Notes: a model not told the origin generated them from the sequence alone. A stretch of DNA of 12,952 bases from an uncultured Atopobiaceae bacterium (GCA_947581665.1 CANPVI010000021.1:1-12952); one strand, 5' to 3'; shown: positions 1-7,747, counted from the first letter of the stretch. A program made the numbers and translations.

Positions 1-1098
1 GACGATCGAGAGCAAATCCACGCCCACGAGCCTCACCTGCGCGTTCACGAAGGCGAAGATCGGCAGGATCACGAAGTTCACCGGCACCGTGATGGCGCGC
101 TCCATGCGCTCGAGCGGCGGCGTCACGTGGTGCATGATGCGCTCGACGTCGCCCGCGATCCTCGTGAAGCGGTGTTGGCCGAGCACGTGCATGTTGTCGT
201 CGTAGATGTCGTCGAGCTCGATGGCCTTGCGCCTGAGCCACGGACGCAGCTTCGAGAGGCGGATCTCGCTCTTCACCGGCAGGAAGAACGCGAGGATCAC
301 CCCCGCGAGCGTGGCGTGGATGCCCGAATCGTAGACGCACACCCAAAGCGCGAGCCCCACCACGAGGTAGTGGCGGATCTGGAACGCCTTGCGCTTGTTC
401 ATGATGGCGAGGATGACGATGCACATGCCGCTCGCCGCGAGCCATGGGACGCTGGGGGTCTTGCCGTAGAAGGCCGCGATGACGACGATCGCGATGATGT
501 CGTCGGCGATGGCGAGCGTGGAGAAGAAGACCTTCGTGGCCGGCGCCACCTTGTCGCCCAGAAGCGACATGACGCCGAGGGCGAAGGCGATGTCGGTGGC
601 GATGGGCACGGCCCAGCCCTGCGTGGCTCCCCCGACGTTCACCACGAGGTAGATGATCGCGGGCGCCGCCACGCCACCCACCGCGGCGAGCATCGGCAGC
701 GCCGCCTGGCGCGGCTTCCTGAGTTCGCCGACCGTCACCTCGTACTTGAGCTCGATCCCCACGAGCAAGAAGAAGATCGCCATGAGGAAGTCGTTCACGA
801 AGGCCTCGATGCTCATCGACGCGCTGAAGGAGCCGATGCCGATGGTGAGCGGCGCCTCGAGGACCTCGCGCACCAGCTCATAGGCATCCGTATTGGCGAT
901 CACCACCGCGAGGAGCGCCGCGAAGACCATGACGCCCGCGGCGATCGTGCCGTCACCGAAGACGCGCCCCGCGCGCTGGCGAATGGCCATGCGCTGCTTG
1001 ACCTCGGGATACGCGATGATCGATGCCGGGGAGCCCGCGGGCACGCCGGTCATGTGCGGCTCTTCTGGCCCCAAGGGCTCCGAGGTGTGTTCGCTCAT
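1..1098 (-). CDS. nhaA: Na+/H+ antiporter NhaA (partial, C-terminus off left edge)
   Basis: Integral membrane antiporter that exchanges cytoplasmic Na+ for external H+, supporting pH and salt homeostasis. The window holds residues 1-366. The NhaA transport core is clear: a TM4-like segment APIATDIAFALG-type (here AVPIATDIAFALGVMSLLG, Asp169), then STLAIADDIIAIVVIA with the paired aspartates Asp199-Asp200. These align with E. coli Asp133 and Asp163/164 at a constant offset of 36. Near the edge is LPIFAFVNAQV, as in TM9/10 of the family. The hydrophilic stretch before it, including AIELDDIYDDNMHVLGQHRF, is longer than in E. coli NhaA. The helix carrying the conserved lysine (E. coli Lys300) should lie off the edge. 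The start is the first ATG, 15 bp after the ppaC stop codon. No good Shine-Dalgarno precedes it, so translation may be coupled to ppaC. An internal Met17 (1051-1053) is a weaker alternative. Identification is secure; the exact start is not. Confidence 0.95.
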   Translation of the reverse strand, partial: MSEHTSEPLGPEEPHMTGVPAGSPASIIAYPEVKQRMAIRQRAGRVFGDGTIAAGVMVFAALLAVVIANTDAYELVREVLEAPLTIGIGSFSASMSIEAFVNDFLMAIFFLLVGIELKYEVTVGELRKPRQAALPMLAAVGGVAAPAIIYLVVNVGGATQGWAVPIATDIAFALGVMSLLGDKVAPATKVFFSTLAIADDIIAIVVIAAFYGKTPSVPWLAASGMCIVILAIMNKRKAFQIRHYLVVGLALWVCVYDSGIHATLAGVILAFFLPVKSEIRLSKLRPWLRRKAIELDDIYDDNMHVLGQHRFTRIAGDVERIMHHVTPPLERMERAITVPVNFVILPIFAFVNAQVRLVGVDLLSIV

Positions 1099-1113
1099 GC
1101 GCAGAGGGCGAGG

Positions 1114-2058
1114 CTACGCCGTGGCCGCCGCGAGGATGGGCGCCGCGATCTGCTTCTTGCGCGAGAGGACGCCGGGCAGCCACACGCCGCCGGGCTCGTC
1201 GGTGATGCCGAGGCCGCGCTCGGGAAGGCTCTTGTCCCCGCACATGAGGATCTGCGAGCCTTCCTCCATGATGTCCGTCACGGCGAGGACGAGCGTGTCG
1301 GCGTTCTTCTCCTTGCGGAAGTTCTCCATGGCGTTGCGGAGCTCCGGCAGGCGGCTCAAGGCGATGTTCTTGTCCACCGTCTCGTACTGGCCGATGAACA
1401 CGCGCTTGCCGTTGATGACGAAGCCCTTGATGTCGTGCGCCACCATCTCGTCGGGCGTGTACTTGTCCGTGGCGCGGTTCGTGAAGATGTTCATGCCGAA
1501 GTCCACCGGGTCGAGCCCGAGGATCTCGCCCACGTTCTCCACGAACTGGCGGTCGATCTCGGTGGTGGTGGGGCTCTTCATCATCACCATGTCCGTCATC
1601 ATCGCCGAGAGCAGGCAGGAGAGCTGCGCCACCGTGGGCGTGATCTCGTAGGCGTGGAAGAGGTAGAGCACGATCGTGGCGGTGGAGCCCCACGGAAGCG
1701 TGATGAAGAAGATCGGCTTGTGGGTGGAGAAGTCGGCGATGCGATGGTGATCGACGACGCCCACGACCTCGGCGTTCGAGAGCCCGTGGACGGACTGCAC
1801 CTCCTCGTTGTGGTCGACGAGGATCACCTTCTGGCGCTCCTCGCCCGGCTCGGGCGCGGGGATCTCGTCGAGATACTCCGGCTCGGGGAACTCCCAGCTC
1901 TTGAGGATGGCCGCCGATTCGAGCGGCATCTCGCCCAGGCGGCGGGGGACGTAGGTGTTGCCGTCCTCGAGGGTGTTCATGAGCTGCGAGAGCATGACCG
2001 CTGCGAGGATGGAATCGTTGTCCGGATGCTTATGGCCGAAGACGTAGACCGTGCTCAT
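1114..2058 (-). CDS. ppaC: Manganese-dependent inorganic pyrophosphatase (family II, DHH)
   Basis: Cytoplasmic enzyme that hydrolyses pyrophosphate to two phosphates, pulling biosynthetic reactions forward. The protein is 314 residues, typical for family II. The N-terminal DHH domain shows the metal-binding motif GHKHPDNDS (His9, Asp13, Asp15), then VDHNE at 81-85 (Asp82), DHH at 103-105 and TTD-like MMTDM around Asp156. The C-terminal domain ends with the phosphate-binding SRKKQ signature (299-303). No CBS domains are inserted between the two lobes, so this is the short, unregulated form. The start is set by AAGGAG at 2064-2069, five bases before the ATG. It is the first gene of a probable ppaC-nhaA transcript, divergent from degV. 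Identification is firm. Confidence 0.97.
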   Translation of the reverse strand: MSTVYVFGHKHPDNDSILAAVMLSQLMNTLEDGNTYVPRRLGEMPLESAAILKSWEFPEPEYLDEIPAPEPGEERQKVILVDHNEEVQSVHGLSNAEVVGVVDHHRIADFSTHKPIFFITLPWGSTATIVLYLFHAYEITPTVAQLSCLLSAMMTDMVMMKSPTTTEIDRQFVENVGEILGLDPVDFGMNIFTNRATDKYTPDEMVAHDIKGFVINGKRVFIGQYETVDKNIALSRLPELRNAMENFRKEKNADTLVLAVTDIMEEGSQILMCGDKSLPERGLGITDEPGGVWLPGVLSRKKQIAAPILAAATA

Positions 2059-2106
2059 GGGGGCTCCTTCGAGGACAGTTCCGACGCGCGGCAGGGGATT
2101 GGATCG

Positions 2107-2135
2107 ATTGTAGTAGAGCAGAAACTCGCTCTGCT
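2107..2135 (-). promoter_or_regulatory. Probable ppaC promoter
   Basis: On the minus strand a TACAAT hexamer (2107-2112) matches the -10 consensus at 5 of 6 positions. It lies about 48 bases upstream of the ppaC start codon. The hexamer 17 bp upstream (AGCAGA, 2130-2135) is a poor -35, which would fit a promoter needing an activator. The call rests on one good hexamer and its position. Confidence 0.45.
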
Positions 2136-2136
2136 C
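2116..2136. repeat. 7-bp inverted repeat over the ppaC -35 region
   Basis: GAGCAGA (2116-2122) and TCTGCTC (2130-2136) are perfect inverted copies separated by 7 bases. Centre-to-centre spacing is 14 bp, more than one helical turn. It sits just upstream of the ppaC -10 box and covers its -35 position in the spacer shared with degV. An operator is the natural reading, but no regulator is identified. Confidence 0.5.
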
Positions 2137-2243
2137 GGCGAAGTGCGCGGCGAGCTGGCCGAAGCGTCCCGGAAATCCGCGCGCAATTGGCTACGCTACG
2201 GGTATCTGCCCCAATGCCAGTCCGCAAGAGGTGAGGGGGTGCC

Positions 2244-3137
2244 ATGAACGACCAGAGGATCGCCGTCCTCACCGATTCCGGCACCAATACTCCCCTCGAT
2301 TTCGCACGCGAGCACGACATCACGATCGTGCCGCTCGTGATCAACTTCTCCGACGGCACGTACCACACCGACGTGGACATCACCACCGAAGACGTCATCG
2401 CACGCCTTCCGGAGGAGATCCCCAGCACCTCGCTTCCCTCCCCCACGACGCTCCTCGCGGCGCTCGAGGAATGCCGAGCGCGAGGCTACGAGAAGGCCAT
2501 CTTCGTCACCATCAGCTCCGGCCTCTCCGCCACCAACCAAACCGTGCACCTCGTGGCGAGCCAGATCGAGGATTTTCCCGTGGCCGTGATCGACACGAAG
2601 TCGATCGGCGTGGCCGCGGGGCTCGTGACCATGAACGCCGCCCTCATGGTGGAGGCGGGCGTGCCCTTCGAGGAGGCCGAGCGACGCTTGAACGAGCTCT
2701 CGGAGGAGACGCTCGTGCTCTTCTGCGTGGACGAGCTCGTGTACCTGAGAAAGGGCGGGCGCATCTCCGAGGCGGTCTATCGCCTTGGCTCCGCGCTCAA
2801 CATAAAGCCGGTCTTCGACTGCGATTCCGAGGGGCGCTATCGCATCGTGAAGAAGAGCAGGGGCCTCCAGAAGGCCGTCCGCGCCATCGAGGACCTCATC
2901 GTCGAACGCGCGAAGCGCTACGATCGCGTGACGCTCGCCATCTGCTCGGCGAACCCGAACGCCCCGGTGGACGCCTACGAGCGAAACCTGCGCGAGCGCG
3001 TGCCGAACGAGGTGGGGCTCATACGCTCGGGCATCACGGCCGACCTCATCGTGCACACCGGCCCCTCGCTCCTCGGCATGGCCGTCCAGCCCGCCACGCC
3101 CGAGATGGCCGCCTGGTTCGAGGCTCGCAAGGGCTAG
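2244..3137 (+). CDS. DegV family fatty-acid-binding protein (FakB-like)
   Basis: A 297-residue DegV-fold protein. In the family, FakB proteins bind a fatty acid and present it to the kinase FakA, which makes acyl-phosphate for phospholipid synthesis. Family motifs are all present in order: TDSG (10-13), PSTSLPSP (60-67, the TSxPS acyl-head pocket), ISSGLSATNQT (90-100), IDTKSIGVAAG (116-126) and LVYLRKGGRIS (165-175). The start ATG follows GAGGGGG (2233-2239) at 4 bases. The gene stands alone, divergent from ppaC and convergent with the next gene. No FakA kinase gene is visible here, so which fatty acid it carries and whether it acts with FakA are inference. Family membership is firm; function is inferred from relatives. 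Confidence 0.93.
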   Translation: MNDQRIAVLTDSGTNTPLDFAREHDITIVPLVINFSDGTYHTDVDITTEDVIARLPEEIPSTSLPSPTTLLAALEECRARGYEKAIFVTISSGLSATNQTVHLVASQIEDFPVAVIDTKSIGVAAGLVTMNAALMVEAGVPFEEAERRLNELSEETLVLFCVDELVYLRKGGRISEAVYRLGSALNIKPVFDCDSEGRYRIVKKSRGLQKAVRAIEDLIVERAKRYDRVTLAICSANPNAPVDAYERNLRERVPNEVGLIRSGITADLIVHTGPSLLGMAVQPATPEMAAWFEARKG

Positions 3138-3154
3138 GGCAAGTGAGGCTCGAG

Positions 3155-3180
3155 GCCGCGCGCAATCGCTTGCGCGCGGC
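3155..3180. terminator. Perfect GC-rich hairpin between convergent genes (possible bidirectional terminator)
   Basis: GCCGCGCGCAA and its exact complement TTGCGCGCGGC form an 11-bp stem around a TCGC tetraloop. It starts 18 bases after the degV stop and lies beyond the stop of the opposing gene. Neither side has a T-tract, so it is not a classic intrinsic terminator. It may act as a bidirectional or Rho-assisted terminator, or as a 3'-end stabiliser. Confidence 0.5.
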
Positions 3181-3216
3181 GTAGCCACGCGGAGCACGCC
3201 CCGTAGACATTTCCCC

Positions 3217-3248
3217 CGCTACTTTGCTCGGTTCGCTACTTCGCTCGG
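3217..3248. repeat. 15-bp tandem near-duplication spanning a stop codon
   Basis: CGCTACTTTGCTCGG (3217-3231) is followed two bases later by CGCTACTTCGCTCGG (3234-3248), a 14/15 match. The second copy contains the last codons and stop codon of the minus-strand beta-helix gene. The first copy lies just after that stop, out of frame. It looks like a small local duplication. Confidence 0.6.
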
Positions 3249-5269
3249 AAGACCCGCACGAAGTACCAGCCGATGCCCTCGCCCTGCCAGCCGGCATGCT
3301 CGAGGGTGTCGCGCTCATTCAGCGACGCGGTCCAGAGGTGGTTCCCGAGACCCGCGTACTCGGTTTGGTAGGGGTTGTAGAGCCGATAGACTTCATGGTC
3401 CGATTGCGCCTTTGCCTGGTACCACGCCGTGCCCTCGCGCGTCCACCCGTGGCCCTCAAGGCCCTTCGCCTCGTCCTCGCTTTTCGTGAAGAAGTGGTCT
3501 CCGTTGTAGGGGTTGTAGAGCCTGAAGACGGGCGTGGAGCCCTCCACCTGCGTGGCGTACTCCGTGAAGACGGCGCCCTCGAAGGTCCAGCCGGCGGAAA
3601 TGAGATCCTCGAGCTCATTGTCGTTCACCGTGAAGAGGTGCGCGCCGTTGAGATAGCGGTTGTAGAGGCGATACACCGTGACAGTGGCGGGTGCTTGGGG
3701 CTTAGGCGGGTTGGGTGAAGGCGGGTTGGGTGAAGGCGGGTTGGGTGAAGGCGGGTTGGGCCCGGGCTCGCTTGGCCCCGGCTCGTCGGGCTCGGGCTCC
3801 GGCACTGGGCGGTTGTCGGTCGCGCCATTTTCCACACCGCCCGTGATGGTGCCGCCAATCCACTCCGCATCCTCGCCGGAGAGCGTGCCATCGATGGTGG
3901 GGCCATTGCCCTCGGAGTCGCCCACGATGAGCACGCCGTGCGGGTAGTTATTCACATTGCCGGTGATAGATCCCGAGGTGATCGCCATCAACGGGGCGTT
4001 CGCCCCCGTGCCGATCGTCGGCACGCTGTTGGAGATGCCACCGGTGATGGTGCCGCCGGAGATGTGCGTGATCGCCTTTTGGTAGTGCTCCGGAGCGGCC
4101 GCCACCACGCCCGCCGCGGGATAGGAAACGGCGGTGCCCGAGTACTGGCCGTTGAGCGTGGCATCGCCGATGGAGATCGTGGCGCCATCCTCGCCAGGGT
4201 TGCAGCCCACGCTCGCGGTACCGGTGATGGTGAGGTCGCTTCCCACGTTCACCACGCCCGCGCTCGGCGTGGACGTTCCGGAGATGGTGCCCCCGGACAC
4301 CACGACGCTACTCTGCGCGCCTTCCGTCGTCGCACTCGGCGTGTAGATCCCTGCCTTGGCGCCAGCCAAGGTGCCGCCTGAGATGGTGAGCGACGAGCCG
4401 ACCGCGCTCGAGCCCCAGGTGGTGACGGCTGCTTCGGAGGCTCCGACGATCTCCGCGTCGTCCTCGATCGCCACCGTGGCCCCGAAGAGCGCCGCGAGGC
4501 CCCAATCGCCTGAGACCTCGGCACTGCCGTTGACGGTGAGGTTTGCATTCGAGCCGCTCACGGCGATGGCCGGCGTGTGGTAGCCCGGTGTCGCGCCGAC
4601 CTTCCCGCCACTCACCACCGCCTCGCCCGCGTTCCAAATGATCCCGCAGCTCCCCGGGCCGCTCATCACCGTGCCACCGGTGATGGAGAGGGCTGCAGAG
4701 GTGGCGCTCGCGCTCGAGGCAAGTGCGGGCTTGCCGCCCGCGTTCACCACGGTGCCACCGGCAATCACCGCGCTACCGCCCTCGATGAGGAGCGCCACTC
4801 CTCGAGTGGAGTTCGTGATAGTGGCGTGGTCCTCGAGCGTAAAGGCGGCATCGTCTTCAGCCCTCTCTCCCACCTGCAGCGTCTGGCTGCTGTTCTGGGA
4901 GGTGATCGTGCCCGTAGCCCCCGCGCTCCCGTCTAAGACCACGAGCGCGCCGCCATCGGACACGACAAGCGAGGAGGCGCCGAGATCGAGCGTCTCGCCA
5001 TTGAGGTCGAGCTCGGCGGCGTATTCCACCACGAGGTTTCCCGTGGCGGGCGCGCTTTCGGAAAAGGCCTCCGCGAGCGTGATGGGGGTTGCCTTCACCG
5101 AGAGCGCCTGCGCGAGCTCATCGACGTTGGCCACCAGCGCCGGCGCGCCTTCGCTGAAGGCCCCCTCAGCGCGCGCCTCGCCTCCAAATCCCACGACCCC
5201 TAAGAACACGCAGATAAGCGCGAGTGCGATGACGGTGGGGCAATGGCAACGCGCTGCCGCACACTTCAT
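3236..5269 (-). CDS. Secreted beta-helix protein with Pro-rich linker and three DUF5648-like repeats
   Basis: Exported 677-residue protein of unknown target. Residues 1-34 form a signal peptide: Lys/Arg-bearing head, hydrophobic core TVIALALICVFLGVVGF, likely cleavage after EARA. Residues 35-487 carry repeated short strands of the ISGGTI/VSGGTI/ITGGTV type, Gly-, Thr- and Ser-rich, as expected for a right-handed parallel beta-helix. A proline-rich linker (488-529) contains repeated PNPPS. Three C-terminal repeats (530-677) begin YRLYNRY, FRLYNPY and YRLYNPY and each includes a GW-x-EG segment (GWTFEG, GWTREG, GWQGEG), the DUF5648 pattern. That domain usually hangs on secreted or surface enzymes and probably binds ligand. 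I see no LPXTG anchor, lipobox, enzyme motif or transmembrane tail. It lies 123 bp downstream of pcrA with no clear promoter. Binding or adhesion is a guess; the architecture is well supported. Confidence 0.82.
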   Translation of the reverse strand: MKCAAARCHCPTVIALALICVFLGVVGFGGEARAEGAFSEGAPALVANVDELAQALSVKATPITLAEAFSESAPATGNLVVEYAAELDLNGETLDLGASSLVVSDGGALVVLDGSAGATGTITSQNSSQTLQVGERAEDDAAFTLEDHATITNSTRGVALLIEGGSAVIAGGTVVNAGGKPALASSASATSAALSITGGTVMSGPGSCGIIWNAGEAVVSGGKVGATPGYHTPAIAVSGSNANLTVNGSAEVSGDWGLAALFGATVAIEDDAEIVGASEAAVTTWGSSAVGSSLTISGGTLAGAKAGIYTPSATTEGAQSSVVVSGGTISGTSTPSAGVVNVGSDLTITGTASVGCNPGEDGATISIGDATLNGQYSGTAVSYPAAGVVAAAPEHYQKAITHISGGTITGGISNSVPTIGTGANAPLMAITSGSITGNVNNYPHGVLIVGDSEGNGPTIDGTLSGEDAEWIGGTITGGVENGATDNRPVPEPEPDEPGPSEPGPNPPSPNPPSPNPPSPNPPKPQAPATVTVYRLYNRYLNGAHLFTVNDNELEDLISAGWTFEGAVFTEYATQVEGSTPVFRLYNPYNGDHFFTKSEDEAKGLEGHGWTREGTAWYQAKAQSDHEVYRLYNPYQTEYAGLGNHLWTASLNERDTLEHAGWQGEGIGWYFVRVFRAK
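3705..3760. repeat. 15-bp tandem repeat (3.7 copies) in the Pro-rich linker
   Basis: The unit GGCGGGTTGGGTGAA occurs at 3705-3719, 3720-3734 and 3735-3749 without a mismatch, then 11 bases of a fourth copy (3750-3760). On the coding (minus) strand each unit adds five residues of the PNPPS repeat. Identical copies suggest recent slippage or expansion. Because the unit is a multiple of three, copy number can change linker length without frameshift. Confidence 0.92.
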
Positions 5270-5273
5270 GGCG

Positions 5274-5280
5274 ACCTCCC
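5274..5280 (-). promoter_or_regulatory. Ribosome binding site fixing the beta-helix gene start
   Basis: GGGAGGT on the minus strand ends just before the ATG at 5267-5269 with an ideal gap. A longer in-frame reading from an ATG at 5341 is possible, but it would put 24 residues before the signal peptide and lacks such a site. The shorter start is therefore chosen. Confidence 0.8.
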
Positions 5281-5329
5281 AAAGGCGCAACACGAGCATT
5301 GGATTGACGATGACTTCCTTGAGGGCCTT

Positions 5330-5349
5330 ACCCCCTCGCATGAGGGTGT
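5330..5349 (-). other. Weak hairpin in the pcrA to beta-helix gene spacer
   Basis: CCCTC and GAGGG pair around a four-base loop, extended by two more pairs past one mismatch. There is no T-tract downstream, so termination here is doubtful. The rest of the 123-bp spacer shows no convincing -10/-35 pair, so the beta-helix gene may be read from upstream or from a promoter I cannot recognise. Confidence 0.25.
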
Positions 5350-5392
5350 AATCGAGCAGCAGGGCGAGCGGGCGGGCGCTGCGGACGCGGCC

Positions 5393-7747
5393 TTACGAGT
5401 CGAGCTTCACGAGCGGGGCGAAGCCGAGCATGAGCCGCTTCGGCTTGTCCATGCCCTTGAATTGCACTTCCACGATGTCGCCCTCGGCGGAAATCACCAT
5501 GCCCTGGCCGAAGGTCTTGTGGGCCACCATGTCCCCCACCTTGAAGGAGGGCTTCGCCGCGCGCTGCGTGTGGCGAAGCGCGGGGGCAACGGGGGCTTTC
5601 GGCGCCACCGAACCTGCCGTGGTGGAGCGCGCGCCCCATGCGTACGCACCCGTGCCCGAGCCGAAGGTGCCATGGCGATCCCCGCGCTTTTCCCAGCCGG
5701 TGCCCTCGAACCCGAGCGAGCCCGTGCCAAGGGACTTCAGGTGCTCCTTGGGGATCTCCTTCAGGAAGCGACTGGGGGCGGCCGCTTGGCTTGAGCCCCA
5801 CGTCCTGCGCTTTTCCGCGTAGGTGAGGTAGAGGCGCGTGCGCGCTCGCGTGATGGCCACGTAGGCGAGGCGCCGCTCCTCCTCCACATCCCTCTGCTCG
5901 GCCTGGGGCCCGCGATGCGGGAAGAGCCCCTCCTCGAGCCCGGCGACGAAGACCGCGGGGAACTCGAGGCCCTTGGCGGCATGCACCGTCATGAGGGTGA
6001 CCGCGCTCGTGTGCCCGGAAAGCGCGTCGAGATCGCTCCTGAGGGCGAGCCACTCGAGGAAGGCCGGGAGCTTCTCCGCACTGGGGGCATCGGCATCCGC
6101 CCCTGCCGCCTCCTCGGGCGCCTCGGGCCCTGCCTCGAGATCGTCCACGCCGAGGAGCGCTGCGGGAGAGACCTCGTGGGATTCGTCGAACTCCTGGGCG
6201 ATGAGGAAGAACTCGCGGATGTTCTCCGCGCGGGCGAGGGACTGTGGCGTGTTCGCGTTCTCGAGCTCCTCGAGCATGCCGCTCTTCGAGATGATCATCT
6301 CCACCACGCGCGCGAGCTCGCCGGTGTAGCGCCGTGCCTCCTCGATGGCGCTCGTCCACGCGCCGAGGGCCTGCCGCGCGCGGGGCGCGAGATCCCCCTC
6401 CCCTCCCACGGCGAGCTCCGCCGCCTCGAAGAAGGAGATGCCATAGCGCGCCGCCACGGCGTCGATCTTCGCCATCGATTGATCCCCGATGCCGCGCCTC
6501 GGGACGTTCACGACGCGCCGCGCGGAGACATCGTCCAGAGGATTCACCACGAGCCGCAGGTACGCCATCACGTCGCGCACCTCCGAGCGGTCGAAGAAGC
6601 GCGTGCCGCCGACGATCTTGTACGGCACGCCGGCCCTCAGGAACATGTCCTCGATGGTGCGGCTCTGGGCGTTCGTGCGATAGAAGACGGCGACGTCGTC
6701 ATAGGAGAGCCCGCGGCGATGGAGCCGCTCGATCTCCGAGGCGATCCACCTGCCCTCATCCTGCTCATCCGTCGCGCGATACACGCCGATAGGCTCACCT
6801 TTCTCGCCTTCCGTGTAGAGGTGCTTCGTCTCGCGGCGGCGGTTGTGCGCCACCACCGCGTTCGCCGCCTCGAGGATGTGGGCGGTGGAGCGGTAGTTGC
6901 GCTCGAGCTTCACAACCGTGGCCTCGGGGTAGTCGCGTTTGAAATCGAGGATGTTTTGGATGTCCGCGCCGCGCCAGGAGTAGATGGATTGGTCGTCGTC
7001 GCCCACGACCATGAGGTTGCGCGAGCGCGCGGCGAGGAGGTTCGTGAGGTGGTACTGCACGCGGTTCGTGTCTTGGTACTCGTCCACCGAGATGTAGCGG
7101 AAGCGCTCTTGGTAGCGCGCGAGCACGTCCTCGTGGCCCGAGAGCAGCCGATAGGCGTTCGCGAGGAGATCGTCGAAGTCCATCGCGTTCGTGCGCTCGA
7201 GCTCGGCCTGGTAGCGCTCGTAAACCCTCGCGATGGCCAAGTCCTCGGGCTTTCCCGCCCGCGCGAGGAACTCCGAGGGCCCCACGAGGGCCATCTTCGC
7301 GTTCGAGATGCGCGAGCGCACGCGCTGAAGGGGGGTGCGCTTGGGGTCGAGGTGCTCCCCGTCGCAGAGCCGGCGCAAAAGCGCGCGCGAATCCCCGTCG
7401 TCGTAGATGGTGAAGTTGGGGTCATAGCCCACGAGCTCGGCCTCGTCGCGCAGCATCCGCACGGCCATCGCGTGGAACGTGCACACCCACATGCCGCGGA
7501 TGCCGCCGGGGACGGTCTGGAGGAGGCGCTCGCGCATCTCGGCGGCGGCCTTGTTCGTGAAGGTGATGGCGAGGATGCGCCATGGCGCGACGTCGAGATC
7601 CGCCACGAGGTGCGCGATGCGGTAGGTGAGCACGCGGGTCTTGCCCGAGCCCGCTCCGGCGAGCACGAGGAGCGGCCCCTCCGTGCACATCACCGCCTCG
7701 CGCTGGGCTTCGTTCAAACTCTCGAGATCAAGGACGCTCTCAGGCAT
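5393..7747 (-). CDS. pcrA: ATP-dependent DNA helicase PcrA/UvrD (SF1A)
   Basis: A 3'-5' DNA helicase that unwinds DNA in nucleotide excision repair, clears recombination intermediates and can work on stalled RNA polymerase. The 784-residue length suits PcrA. Motifs in order: Walker A GAGSGKT (31-37), motif Ia ITFTNKAAAEM (61-71), Walker B DEYQDTN (222-228), motif III GDDDQSIYSWRGA (249-261), motif IV RNYRST (about 283-288), then TVHAAKGLEFP (motif V) and RRLAYVAITRAR (motif VI). An acidic Ala/Glu/Asp-rich insert lies before motif V. The last 50 residues (735-784, FKVGDMVAHKTFGQG start) are the Tudor-like PcrA tail that contacts RNA polymerase in other species. No RecB-type nuclease is present. 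The ATG is chosen because GGGGAG (7753-7758) lies five bases upstream; an in-frame TTG at 7802-7804 would add 19 unlikely residues. Firm call. Confidence 0.97.
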   Translation of the reverse strand: MPESVLDLESLNEAQREAVMCTEGPLLVLAGAGSGKTRVLTYRIAHLVADLDVAPWRILAITFTNKAAAEMRERLLQTVPGGIRGMWVCTFHAMAVRMLRDEAELVGYDPNFTIYDDGDSRALLRRLCDGEHLDPKRTPLQRVRSRISNAKMALVGPSEFLARAGKPEDLAIARVYERYQAELERTNAMDFDDLLANAYRLLSGHEDVLARYQERFRYISVDEYQDTNRVQYHLTNLLAARSRNLMVVGDDDQSIYSWRGADIQNILDFKRDYPEATVVKLERNYRSTAHILEAANAVVAHNRRRETKHLYTEGEKGEPIGVYRATDEQDEGRWIASEIERLHRRGLSYDDVAVFYRTNAQSRTIEDMFLRAGVPYKIVGGTRFFDRSEVRDVMAYLRLVVNPLDDVSARRVVNVPRRGIGDQSMAKIDAVAARYGISFFEAAELAVGGEGDLAPRARQALGAWTSAIEEARRYTGELARVVEMIISKSGMLEELENANTPQSLARAENIREFFLIAQEFDESHEVSPAALLGVDDLEAGPEAPEEAAGADADAPSAEKLPAFLEWLALRSDLDALSGHTSAVTLMTVHAAKGLEFPAVFVAGLEEGLFPHRGPQAEQRDVEEERRLAYVAITRARTRLYLTYAEKRRTWGSSQAAAPSRFLKEIPKEHLKSLGTGSLGFEGTGWEKRGDRHGTFGSGTGAYAWGARSTTAGSVAPKAPVAPALRHTQRAAKPSFKVGDMVAHKTFGQGMVISAEGDIVEVQFKGMDKPKRLMLGFAPLVKLDS

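Noticed and set aside
893..1651. 252-residue plus-strand frame, and similar frames at 4638-5351 and 3224-3718
   Set aside because: They overlap real minus-strand genes completely, show no domain, and have no convincing ribosome binding site.
127..2247. 706-residue open frame on the plus strand
   Set aside because: It is antisense to nhaA and ppaC, whose protein families are unmistakable. Its translation is a His/Arg/Asp/Glu-rich low-complexity string typical of GC-rich shadow frames.
2196..3197. 333-residue minus-strand frame over degV
   Set aside because: degV has every family motif on the opposite strand. The antisense product is His/Gly/Asp/Arg-rich noise.
3705..3760. Short tandem repeats considered as a CRISPR array
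   Set aside because: The 15-bp copies abut with no spacers and lie in frame inside a coding region.
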